Below, piece after piece: positions 58,175 to 64,000 of a stretch of DNA of 64,000 bases. The notes beneath the pieces are model-generated. The model did not search any database, had not been told where the DNA came from, and saw nothing but the letters and a program-made list of their open reading frames with translations. Source of the stretch: Alphaproteobacteria bacterium. Its GTDB lineage: Bacteria; Pseudomonadota; Alphaproteobacteria; DSM-16000; Inquilinaceae. The first letter of the stretch is position 1. Every line of letters starts with the position of its first letter. The translations under genes were made by a program, and so were the position numbers. The stretch covers positions 25,275 through 89,274 of the forward strand of contig JANQKE010000131.1 in NCBI GenBank assembly GCA_028281265.1. The letters run 5' to 3'.

Positions 58175-58750
58175 TCAGTCGGCTGTCTGGGCCGCTGGCT
58201 CGTCCGCACCGGGCAGCGTGCGCGCGACCTCGGTCAGCCGGTCGAGCAGGCCGAACAGGGTCTCGACTTCCACCGGCTCGAACCCGCCCAGCAGCTCCCC
58301 CTGCCGCTCGGCGACCCGGGGGACGATGGCATCATGCACCGCACCGCCCTTCTTCGTCAGCCGCAGCACTCGGCGGCGACGATCCGCGGCATCGTGGGTG
58401 CGGGTCAGCAGCCCCTTGTCGAGCGCACTGGCGACCGCCCGGCTGACCCGGACCTTGTCCATGGCGGTGGCGCGGCAGACATCGATGGCCGAGCACCGCC
58501 CGGACCGGGCCACCACGGCGAGCAGCCGCCACTCGGTCACGGTCAGGCCATGATCGTCGCCATACAGATGGGCCAGGGAGCGGCTGAGATAGTTGGCGAG
58601 CCGGGACACCTTGTAGGGCAGGAACCGATCGAGATTGACGACTTGATCGTGCCCGTACGTGCCGGCAACGACGGCACCATAGCGTTCCTCCCCCGGGTCA
58701 TCGCCCGGCAGGGAACCGGCAGAACCGTCCGTTACCAGTGCCTGCGTCAT
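58175..58750 (-). CDS. MarR-family transcriptional regulator
   Basis: 191-residue winged-helix regulator. LTVTEWRLLAVVARSGRCSA, then VCRATAMDKVRVSRAVASALDKGLLTR contains the recognition helix, and DAADRRRRVLRLTKKGGAV the wing with a DRR pattern. The N-terminus LDRFLPYKVSRLANYLSRSLA matches the hydroxycinnamate/protocatechuate-type MarR subgroup. Upstream are tandem 19-bp direct repeats and an inverted repeat, probably its operator. The target gene is not obvious; the HDAC-like gene downstream on the same strand is a candidate. Confidence 0.9.
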   Translation of the reverse strand: MTQALVTDGSAGSLPGDDPGEERYGAVVAGTYGHDQVVNLDRFLPYKVSRLANYLSRSLAHLYGDDHGLTVTEWRLLAVVARSGRCSAIDVCRATAMDKVRVSRAVASALDKGLLTRTHDAADRRRRVLRLTKKGGAVHDAIVPRVAERQGELLGGFEPVEVETLFGLLDRLTEVARTLPGADEPAAQTAD

Positions 58751-58785
58751 GATGACAGCTTAGGCGCGATCGCTGTAGCGCGCAA

Positions 58786-58839
58786 TTGTCCCTCATCAAA
58801 TCGGGGACAAAACACGTGCCAAATCAGGGATAAAACACG
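58786..58839. promoter_or_regulatory. Tandem repeat and inverted repeat upstream of the MarR gene
   Basis: Two 19-bp direct repeats of the pattern AAATCrGGGAyAAAACACG at 58798-58816 and 58821-58839 differ at two positions, with a 23-bp period. They overlap a TTGTCCC...GGGACAA inverted repeat (58786-58810). The site lies between the HAD stop and the MarR start. A two-turn period suits cooperative binding on one DNA face. Confidence 0.5.
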
Positions 58840-58842
58840 GTG

Positions 58843-59472
58843 TCAGGCCGTCTCGGACAGCTGTCCCAGCCCGGCCAGCCAGGTGCGCAGCGCGCCCGCG
58901 TCGGTGAAATGATGGACGTGCATGCCCATCGCCTCCGGCACGACCAGGTTCTCGGCCTTGTCGTCGATATAAAGGCAGCGCCTGGGGTCGACCCCGAACC
59001 GCTCGACGGCAAGCTCGAAGATCGCAGAATCCGGCTTGACCAGCCCCACATGGGCGGACACCAGGATGTCCGTGAACCGGTCCAGGATCGGAAAACGCGA
59101 CCGTGTCCGGGCGAAGGATTCGGCTCCGAAATTGGTGATTCCGTAGATCGGTCCGGTCGCCGCCAGCGTCTCCACCACCGCGGACGTCCCGTCGATGGGT
59201 CCGGGGATCATCTCGTCCCAGCGATCGGCCCAGACGCGGATGCGTGCCTCCTGATCGGGGAAGAGCCGGATCCGTTCGGCCAATGCTTCGGCGAAGGTCA
59301 ACCCGGCATCCATCCGCAGGTTCCACTCCGGCGGACAGACCTCCGTCAGGAACCAGCGACGTTCGGCCTCGTCGGCAATGACCTTGCGGTACAGGTGGTC
59401 GGGGCTCCAATCGAACAGGACACCGCCGAAATCGAAGATCGGCACAAGGCGGTCGCGAGGGGTCGGGGCCAT
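58843..59472 (-). CDS. HAD-superfamily hydrolase, subfamily IA
   Basis: 209-residue haloacid-dehalogenase-like phosphatase. Motif I IFDFGGVLFDW (DxGxx variant seen in YihX-like proteins), cap domain MDAGLTFAEALAERIRLFPDQ, motif II ITNFGAESFA, motif III lysine in LVKPDSAIFELAVERFG and motif IV CLYIDDKAENL. It would dephosphorylate a sugar phosphate or similar; the substrate is unknown. ATG 59472 was chosen because the sequence before it is GC-driven. Divergent from the GST-like gene. Confidence 0.9.
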   Translation of the reverse strand: MAPTPRDRLVPIFDFGGVLFDWSPDHLYRKVIADEAERRWFLTEVCPPEWNLRMDAGLTFAEALAERIRLFPDQEARIRVWADRWDEMIPGPIDGTSAVVETLAATGPIYGITNFGAESFARTRSRFPILDRFTDILVSAHVGLVKPDSAIFELAVERFGVDPRRCLYIDDKAENLVVPEAMGMHVHHFTDAGALRTWLAGLGQLSETA

Positions 59473-59570
59473 GCTGGTCTCCGCGCGCGGGCAACCCCGC
59501 GACCTTGATCCCGCGGCCCGCATGCGTAAACCCTCAGGGCTCCGCTTTCGGCACAAGAGAGGTCTTCGCG

Positions 59571-60218
59571 ATGCGTCTGTTCACCTATTTCCGGTCGTCG
59601 GCGGCATACCGGGTGCGCATCGCCTTGGCGCTGAAGGGCATCGACTACCATGCCGACGCCGTCCATCTGCGCCGCAACGAGCAGGCCAGCGCCGTCTACA
59701 CCGCCCTCAACCCCCAGGGCCTGGTGCCGGCCCTGGTCGACGGACCGACGGTCCTGTCCCAGTCCCTGGCGATCATCGAATACATCGACGAAACCCATCC
59801 GGAACCGCCGCTGCTGCCGGGCAACGCGGTTCAGCGGGCGCATATCCGTGCGCTAGCCCTGGCCGTGGCGTGCGACATCCACCCGCTCAACAATCTCCGG
59901 GTGCTGCGCTACCTGAAGACCGACATGCGGAAGAGCCAGGCGCTGGTCGATACCTGGTATCGGCATTGGGTTGCGACGGGGCTCGCCGCCCTCGAAGCGC
60001 AGGTGAAGCGGATCGGGCGCACCGGCCGCTTCTGCATCGGCGACGCCCCGAGCGTGGCCGACATCGTGCTGGTGCCGCAGCTCTACAACGCCCGCCGCTA
60101 CGACTGCGGCCTCGCCGCCTACCCGACCTTGACCGCGATCGAGGCCGCCTGCCTGGCCTTGCCGGCGTTCTCGGCCACCGTACCGGAGAAGCAGCCCGAC
60201 GCCGAAGCGGCGCCGTAG
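59571..60218 (+). CDS. maiA: Maleylacetoacetate isomerase (zeta-class glutathione transferase)
   Basis: 215-residue GST. The signature YFRSSAAYRVRIALALKGID has the catalytic serine pair and the RVRIAL run of zeta GSTs. LNPQGLVPALVDGPTVLSQSLAIIEYIDE (in pieces) gives the glutathione site, with SQSLAIIEY. The C-terminal CDIHPLNNLRVL is the second hallmark. It converts maleylacetoacetate to fumarylacetoacetate in tyrosine/homogentisate breakdown; the next enzyme, FAH, is family-represented 25 kb away (34197), so a link is possible but not shown. No hmgA/fahA beside it. Confidence 0.93.
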   Translation: MRLFTYFRSSAAYRVRIALALKGIDYHADAVHLRRNEQASAVYTALNPQGLVPALVDGPTVLSQSLAIIEYIDETHPEPPLLPGNAVQRAHIRALALAVACDIHPLNNLRVLRYLKTDMRKSQALVDTWYRHWVATGLAALEAQVKRIGRTGRFCIGDAPSVADIVLVPQLYNARRYDCGLAAYPTLTAIEAACLALPAFSATVPEKQPDAEAAP

Positions 60219-60234
60219 CGGACCTGAAGGCGGA

Positions 60235-60852
60235 TCAGCCGAACAGCGCGTCGATCGCGTCCTGGTCCAGAACCGCGTCGTCGGCCTGCGGATCGGCGGC
60301 GGCTTGGCCGTCCCGACGGCTGATGACCGCATCGATCGCCCCTTGGGTCAGTGCCTGATCGCCCCCATGGATCAACGCGCTGGCCAGATCGATAAGCTGG
60401 CGCACCTCCCCCGTGACGGTCTCCACCGTATGGGCCATCAACGGCTGCCGGTCGGCCGACAGGAGATCGCCGATCTCCTGCAGTCCTTCGGCCAGGCGCT
60501 CCGTGATCATGCCGACGGTCTCGTCGAACGGATCGCGCACGTCCGGAGGGCAGTGATCATAGGCGGCGATGATCAGGCTGCGGTCGCTCAGCACACCGGT
60601 CCGGAAATGCTCCTCATAGCTCAGCGGACGCCATGCCCGCGCTTCGTCGAGACAGTCGGGCATGCTGGGCGTGAGCTCGAGCAGCATGACGATTTCGTTG
60701 AAATGATTGAGATAATCCGTCGCCAGCAAGGTCGACGCGTTGATGTTCGTCCCCTGCACCAGCTTGCCGTAGGTGCGCGGATAGCCGATGAAAGGCCGGC
60801 CGCGGGGCGGCCAACCATCCCGGTCTTCGGATGCGTGCACGCAAGGTCCCAT
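60235..60852 (-). CDS. Uncharacterised protein with FliM-like CheY-binding motifs at its C-terminus
   Basis: 205-residue protein, no catalytic motif. The body is helical (LNHFNEIVMLLELTPSMPDC, ETVGMITERLAEGLQEIGDLL). Two short C-terminal segments resemble the FliM/FliN N-terminal CheY-binding peptide LSQ-x-x-IDALF: LTQGAIDAVI and the terminal LDQDAIDALFG. Such motifs are linked to binding phosphorylated CheY or to motor output, so it may be a chemotaxis-related partner or phosphatase anchor. No flagellar gene other than the FliL-like protein is in the window. Function unproven; FliL-like proximity is suggestive only. Confidence 0.6.
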   Translation of the reverse strand: MGPCVHASEDRDGWPPRGRPFIGYPRTYGKLVQGTNINASTLLATDYLNHFNEIVMLLELTPSMPDCLDEARAWRPLSYEEHFRTGVLSDRSLIIAAYDHCPPDVRDPFDETVGMITERLAEGLQEIGDLLSADRQPLMAHTVETVTGEVRQLIDLASALIHGGDQALTQGAIDAVISRRDGQAAADPQADDAVLDQDAIDALFG

Positions 60853-60952
60853 CGATCAACGGCATAGGTAGTCGGAACGGACGCCAATCCCAACCTGCAA
60901 GGGAATTCGTGGAGCCTTGGTTAATCCTTCGCCGATCCCGACCGGTCCGGCC

Positions 60953-61369
60953 ATGACGGTGATCCGCGTCGGCGGATCCCGGGACGCGGCGATTCTACTC
61001 GAAGCTGTCGGACACGATCTAGAAACCCCGGCGATCGCGATGCTGAGCCCCCTGGCCGCGGGCGCCAGCCTCGGACCGCTCTGGTGGGCGGCGCTGCTGG
61101 CGGGTCTCCCGGATCGGCCGCCTCATGACCGACTGCTGCCGGTCCTCGACTGCGGTCCGATGACGGCATCGGCAGCGCAGGCGCTGGCCATCGGCCTCCC
61201 CGCCGTGGCCGTTGACGAGGGCCCCCAGGTGGCCAGCCTCCGGTCGCTGGCGCGATCGCAAAACGCCACCGTATTCGTGAACATCCGCGTCGACCTCGAC
61301 TTGACGGTCCGGGGCGGCCGCACCCGGCTAGCGTCCCTGCTGTCGGCCACAGGCCGCGCAAGTCCGTGA
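60953..61369 (+). CDS. Hypothetical protein, 138 aa
   Basis: Short cytosolic protein beginning MTVIRVGGSRDAAILLEAVG. It has alternating hydrophobic strands and Gly-rich turns (AIAMLSPLAAGASLGPLWWAALL, VLDCGPMTASAAQALAIGLPAV, QNATVFVNIRVDLDLTV). It has no clear family, metal site or membrane helix, though the pattern of a PLPVLDCG strand and VAVDEGPQVASL suggests an alpha/beta fold. It is immediately upstream of the class I aldolase and the ThiE-like gene on the same strand and could be part of that unit. Confidence 0.55.
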   Translation: MTVIRVGGSRDAAILLEAVGHDLETPAIAMLSPLAAGASLGPLWWAALLAGLPDRPPHDRLLPVLDCGPMTASAAQALAIGLPAVAVDEGPQVASLRSLARSQNATVFVNIRVDLDLTVRGGRTRLASLLSATGRASP

Positions 61370-61536
61370 CCGGTTCGTGCGCATCGGCGGCCGCCCAGCA
61401 CTTCGCCCGGCTCGCGTTGAATTATTCCCGGTCCTTGGGTAAGGGGAACCGGATCGTGGACCGGAAACCCGAGGCCGTTGGTGCCGAGGCCGGCCGCCTC
61501 GTCCCCGCCATCGCTCCGCCAGAAAAGGGCTCGGTC

Positions 61537-62466
61537 ATGCGGCTCTCCAGTACCGTCAAGCGCATCCTCGACAACTACCGCAGCGAACCGCCGGGTGTCG
61601 TCGCCAACCTGGGACGGATGCTGATGGAAGGTCGGCTGGGCGGCACCGGCAAGATGATCATCCTACCGGTCGATCAGGGCATCGAGCACGGTCCGGCCCG
61701 CAGCTTCGCGGTCAACGATCCGGGCTACGACCCGCTGTACCATCACAGATTGGCGATCGATGCGGGTCTGAACGCCTACGCCGCACCGCTGGGGCAGTTG
61801 ACGGTGTCGATCCCGCATTTCCCCGGCCAGATCCCGACGATCCTGAAGATCAACCACGCCAACAGCCTGTCCCGCCTGAAAGAGGATGCGGACCAGGCCC
61901 TGTTCGGGTCGGTCGAGGACGCGCTGCGGCTGGGCTGCTCGGCCATCGGCTTTACGATCTATCCGGGCTCGGACATGCAGTTCGAGCAGTTCGAAGAGGT
62001 CGCCGAGTTGATCCGTGAAGCCCGTGAGGTCGGTCTGCCGACGGTGCTGTGGTCGTATCCGCGCGGCGGCGACCTCAGCAAGGACGGGGAGACGGCCATC
62101 GATGTCGTGGCGTATGCCGCCCATCTCGCCTGCCAGACCGGCGCCCACATCATCAAGGTCAAGCTGCCCACCGATCATCTGGAGCAGAAGGAAGCCGCCA
62201 AGGAGTTCGAAGCCGCCGGCATCCCGATCGGCACCCAGGCCGAGCGGGTGACGGAAGTCATGCGCTCCTGCTTCAACGGCCAGCGCATCGTGGTGTTCTC
62301 CGGCGGGGCGGCCAAGGGCACCGATGCGGTGCTCGACGATACCCGGGCGATCCGCGACGGCGGCGGCAACGGCTCGATCATCGGTCGCAACTGCTTCCGC
62401 CGGCCGAGGGCGGAGGCTCTGGAGTTGCTCGACACGATGGTCAACATCTTCAAGGGCAAGGCCTGA
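61537..62466 (+). CDS. Class I fructose-bisphosphate aldolase (DhnA type)
   Basis: 309-residue Schiff-base aldolase of the archaeal/DhnA type. MIILPVDQGIEHGPARSF is the family N-terminal block. The catalytic lysine is expected in HIIKVKLPTDHLEQKE. GFTIYPGSDMQFEQF and LWSYPRGGDLSKDGETAIDV shape the active site, and FSGGAAKGTDAVLDDTRAI with GGNGSIIGRNCFRR binds phosphate. It splits or forms fructose-1,6-bisphosphate in glycolysis and gluconeogenesis. ATG 61537 (MRLSSTVKRIL) is used rather than the 171-nt longer frame. ThiE-like gene is 12 bp downstream, probably cotranscribed. Confidence 0.92.
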   Translation: MRLSSTVKRILDNYRSEPPGVVANLGRMLMEGRLGGTGKMIILPVDQGIEHGPARSFAVNDPGYDPLYHHRLAIDAGLNAYAAPLGQLTVSIPHFPGQIPTILKINHANSLSRLKEDADQALFGSVEDALRLGCSAIGFTIYPGSDMQFEQFEEVAELIREAREVGLPTVLWSYPRGGDLSKDGETAIDVVAYAAHLACQTGAHIIKVKLPTDHLEQKEAAKEFEAAGIPIGTQAERVTEVMRSCFNGQRIVVFSGGAAKGTDAVLDDTRAIRDGGGNGSIIGRNCFRRPRAEALELLDTMVNIFKGKA

Positions 62467-62478
62467 TCCCCGCAGGAG

Positions 62479-63138
62479 ATGCCGGGCTGCCAGCTCTATC
62501 TGATCACGCCGCCGGGGCCGCTCGCTCCGGCGGCGGTGGCATCCGACCTCGCCGCTGCGCTGGACCGGACACCGATCGCGGCGCTGCTGGTCCTGCCGGA
62601 GAGCGCCGGCCCCGCTGCCGACGATCTGGCGCGCCTGGTAGCGGCCGTGCGGCCGGTGGCCCAGGATCGCGGGGTCGCTGTCTTGATCGACGGGGACCCG
62701 GAGCTGGCGCGCCGGACCGGCTGCGATGGGGTGCATACCTGTCCCGACGGACCGAGGGTGGCGGACTGCCGCCGGATCGTCGGTCCGGACGCCGCCGTCG
62801 GCTACAGTTGCCGCAACAGCCGGCATGGCGCGTTCGTGGCGGGGGAGGATGGCGCGGACTACATCCTGTTCGGCCACCGATCGATGGACGCACAGGCGCG
62901 CGCCGAGACGCTGGAACTGCTGGCCTGGTGGGCGGAAGCGATGGCGTTGCCATCCGTCGCCCTGGGACCCGACGATCCGGCGACCCTCAAGGCCTTCGCC
63001 CAATCCGGCGCGGACTTCGTCATCGTGGGCCCGTCGGTGTGGTCGCATCCTGACGGGCCGTCGGCCGGCCTGATTGCTGCCGCATCCGCCGTTCAGGAAA
63101 CCGTTGTACCACGTCACGATGAGCCAGGCTCATCGTGA
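62479..63138 (+). CDS. Thiamine-phosphate synthase-like (ThiE/TenI) protein
   Basis: 219-residue TIM-barrel protein related to ThiE. QLYLITPPGPLAPAA opens the fold; LIDGDPELARRTGCDGVHTCP matches the ThiE segment that reads DGVHLGQ in active enzymes. VGYSCRNSRHGAFVAGEDGADYILFGH resembles the phosphate-binding IGxSxH/GADY region. Key residues are therefore partly changed, and the protein may be a TenI-like or regulatory relative rather than a true ThiE. Directly behind the aldolase, which is a recurring pairing in alphaproteobacteria. Its last residues (PRHDEPGSS) and TGA stop are encoded by repeat D2. Confidence 0.7.
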   Translation: MPGCQLYLITPPGPLAPAAVASDLAAALDRTPIAALLVLPESAGPAADDLARLVAAVRPVAQDRGVAVLIDGDPELARRTGCDGVHTCPDGPRVADCRRIVGPDAAVGYSCRNSRHGAFVAGEDGADYILFGHRSMDAQARAETLELLAWWAEAMALPSVALGPDDPATLKAFAQSGADFVIVGPSVWSHPDGPSAGLIAAASAVQETVVPRHDEPGSS

Positions 63139-63250
63139 CGCGGCAAGCGCACTCGCGTGCCCGAGCTCGTGCGAGGCCAGCCTCGCGGCAGCGCTTGAAC
63201 GCAAAGACGGTTTGAGATGAGGCTACCTCGGCGCAAACCGGTATGAGTCA
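63111..63250. repeat. Repeat family D, copy D2
   Basis: About 140 bp. The left end is a perfect 29-bp palindrome, CGTCACGATGAGCC-A-GGCTCATCGTGACG (63112-63140). The right end is GCAAACCGGTATGAGTC. Both ends match D1 at 25287-25420. The centre (GCGCACTCGCGTG, GAGGCCAGCCTC) is variable. The palindrome encodes the final codons and stop of the ThiE-like gene. Confidence 0.75.
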
Positions 63251-63305
63251 CCGGGACCGGCGCTGCGGCCGGTCCCGCACCCGCATTCAGGCGACCGCGA
63301 CAGCC

Positions 63306-64000
63306 ATGACCACGATCCTGACCCACGCCAAGCTCGTCCTCGCCGACGAGGTCCTGACCGGCACCGTGGTGGTCGACGAGGGCCGGATCACCGCCGTCGA
63401 TCCGGGGGGGAGTGCGGTGGCCGGGGCGATCGATCTGGACGGGGACTATCTTGTCCCCGGCATGGTGGAACTGCACACCGACAATCTCGAAAAGCACTTC
63501 ACCCCGCGACCCGGCGTGCAGTGGAACGCGATCACGGCGGCGGTCGCGCACGATGCGCAGGTGATCGCGGCCGGTATCACGACGGTGTACGACGCGCTCG
63601 CCCTGATCGGCGGTCGCAAGGGCACCGACCGCAAGGACACGTTGATGCCGATGGTCGCAGGGCTGAAACGGGCCGGGGCGGCCGGTCTGCTCCGGTGCGA
63701 TCACCATCTGCACCTGCGCTGCGAGGTGATCGAGCCGACCATCCTCGACCTCTACGCGGCGTTCCGCGACGACCCGGCGGTCCGTCTGCTGTCGCTGATG
63801 GACCATACGCCGGGCCAGCGGCAGTTCCGCCTGATCGACCAGTGGGGGTATTGGTATCGGGAGACCTACGGCCTGTCCGAGCGTGACGTAGCGGCGGAGA
63901 TCGCCAGGCGGCGGGCGGACCAGGCGGCCTACGGCCCGCAGCACGCCGCCCGGCTGAGCGAGATCGCGCGGGCGGCGGCCCTGCCGCTGGCCAGCCATGA
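63306..64000 (+). CDS. phnM: Alpha-D-ribose 1-methylphosphonate 5-triphosphate diphosphatase, PhnM (partial)
   Basis: Metal-dependent amidohydrolase-superfamily enzyme of the C-P lyase pathway that cleaves diphosphate from the ribosyl methylphosphonate triphosphate. The first 231 codons are present, and the frame runs off the window edge. DGDYLVPGMVELHTDNLEKHFTPRPGV has the metal-binding His residues of PhnM (HTDNLEKH). AGITTVYDALALIGG, LLRCDHHLHLRCEV, LLSLMDHTPGQRQFR and the final LPLASH all match the family. It begins 55 bases after repeat D2. Other phn genes, if any, lie beyond the window, and none is seen here. Confidence 0.94.
   Translation, partial: MTTILTHAKLVLADEVLTGTVVVDEGRITAVDPGGSAVAGAIDLDGDYLVPGMVELHTDNLEKHFTPRPGVQWNAITAAVAHDAQVIAAGITTVYDALALIGGRKGTDRKDTLMPMVAGLKRAGAAGLLRCDHHLHLRCEVIEPTILDLYAAFRDDPAVRLLSLMDHTPGQRQFRLIDQWGYWYRETYGLSERDVAAEIARRRADQAAYGPQHAARLSEIARAAALPLASH

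Noticed and set aside
1..64000. tRNA or rRNA genes, prophage, integron, CRISPR arrays or origin of replication
   Set aside because: No cloverleaf-like or rRNA-like stretch, integrase, phage gene, repeat-spacer array, dnaA/parAB cluster or DnaA-box cluster was recognised by eye; a covariance-model scan would settle the RNA part.

Overview
The window is high-GC DNA, densely coded on both strands, and looks like the chromosome of an alphaproteobacterium. The evidence is an RpoH sigma factor, a zeta-class GST, FAH/RraA-type catabolic genes, a K+-independent H+-pyrophosphatase motif, and CTAG-tipped palindromic intergenic repeats like those known from that class. No rRNA, tRNA, CRISPR array, transposase or prophage gene was seen. 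I would place it near Rhodospirillales-like bacteria, but the sequence does not fix the genus.

Layout. 1-4150: a marR-adaptor-RND efflux operon on the minus strand, with two matching 20-bp operator-like palindromes. 4352-6540: an AhpD-like protein and a membrane protein with a strikingly AT-rich core. 6573-12396: an envelope and heat stress block (pirin, histidine kinase, response regulator, divergent DegP/HtrA protease, RpoH). 12730-15832: a MITE-like element, a metallophosphoesterase-like protein that has lost metal ligands, a small lipoprotein and an RTX Ca2+-binding protein. 16045-24507: redox genes (peroxiredoxin, ScsB/DsbD-like, thioredoxin reductase), YqgE, two MFS transporters and a second pirin. 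24631-28329: HCCA-isomerase-like, D-lyxose isomerase-like, SDR, MipA/OmpV and a 25-codon ORF with a perfect Shine-Dalgarno. 28627-30210: MurJ. 30312-37512: a GntR regulator with a NitT/TauT-type ABC importer on the minus strand. Facing it on the plus strand are FAH hydrolase, RraA-like aldolase, a beta-hydroxyacid dehydrogenase and a TauE exporter. A 35-bp inverted repeat between the two arms is the likely GntR operator. 37538-42890: a fold-back repeat, GNAT, LysE, MarR-EamA pair and ABC exporter. 43159-51676: two very large adjacent genes (1211 and 1607 aa) with no family I recognise. 51995-63138: LysE, H+-pyrophosphatase, MFS, a lone FliL-like protein, an HDAC-like deacetylase, MarR, HAD, maleylacetoacetate isomerase, a protein with FliM-like tail motifs, class I fructose-bisphosphate aldolase and a ThiE-like protein. 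63306 to the right edge: PhnM, cut by the window end.

Strongest leads: the two-gene giant locus; four families of palindromic intergenic repeats (called A-D here), some CTAG-tipped, whose ends supply stop codons or a Shine-Dalgarno to neighbouring genes; the catalytically degraded phosphoesterase; the 25-aa microprotein gene; and several regulator/operator pairs readable directly from symmetry.

Gene starts were chosen from Shine-Dalgarno position, family start and overlap with neighbours. They are often shorter than the longest open frame. Family assignments come from motif recognition by eye; no database search was run.
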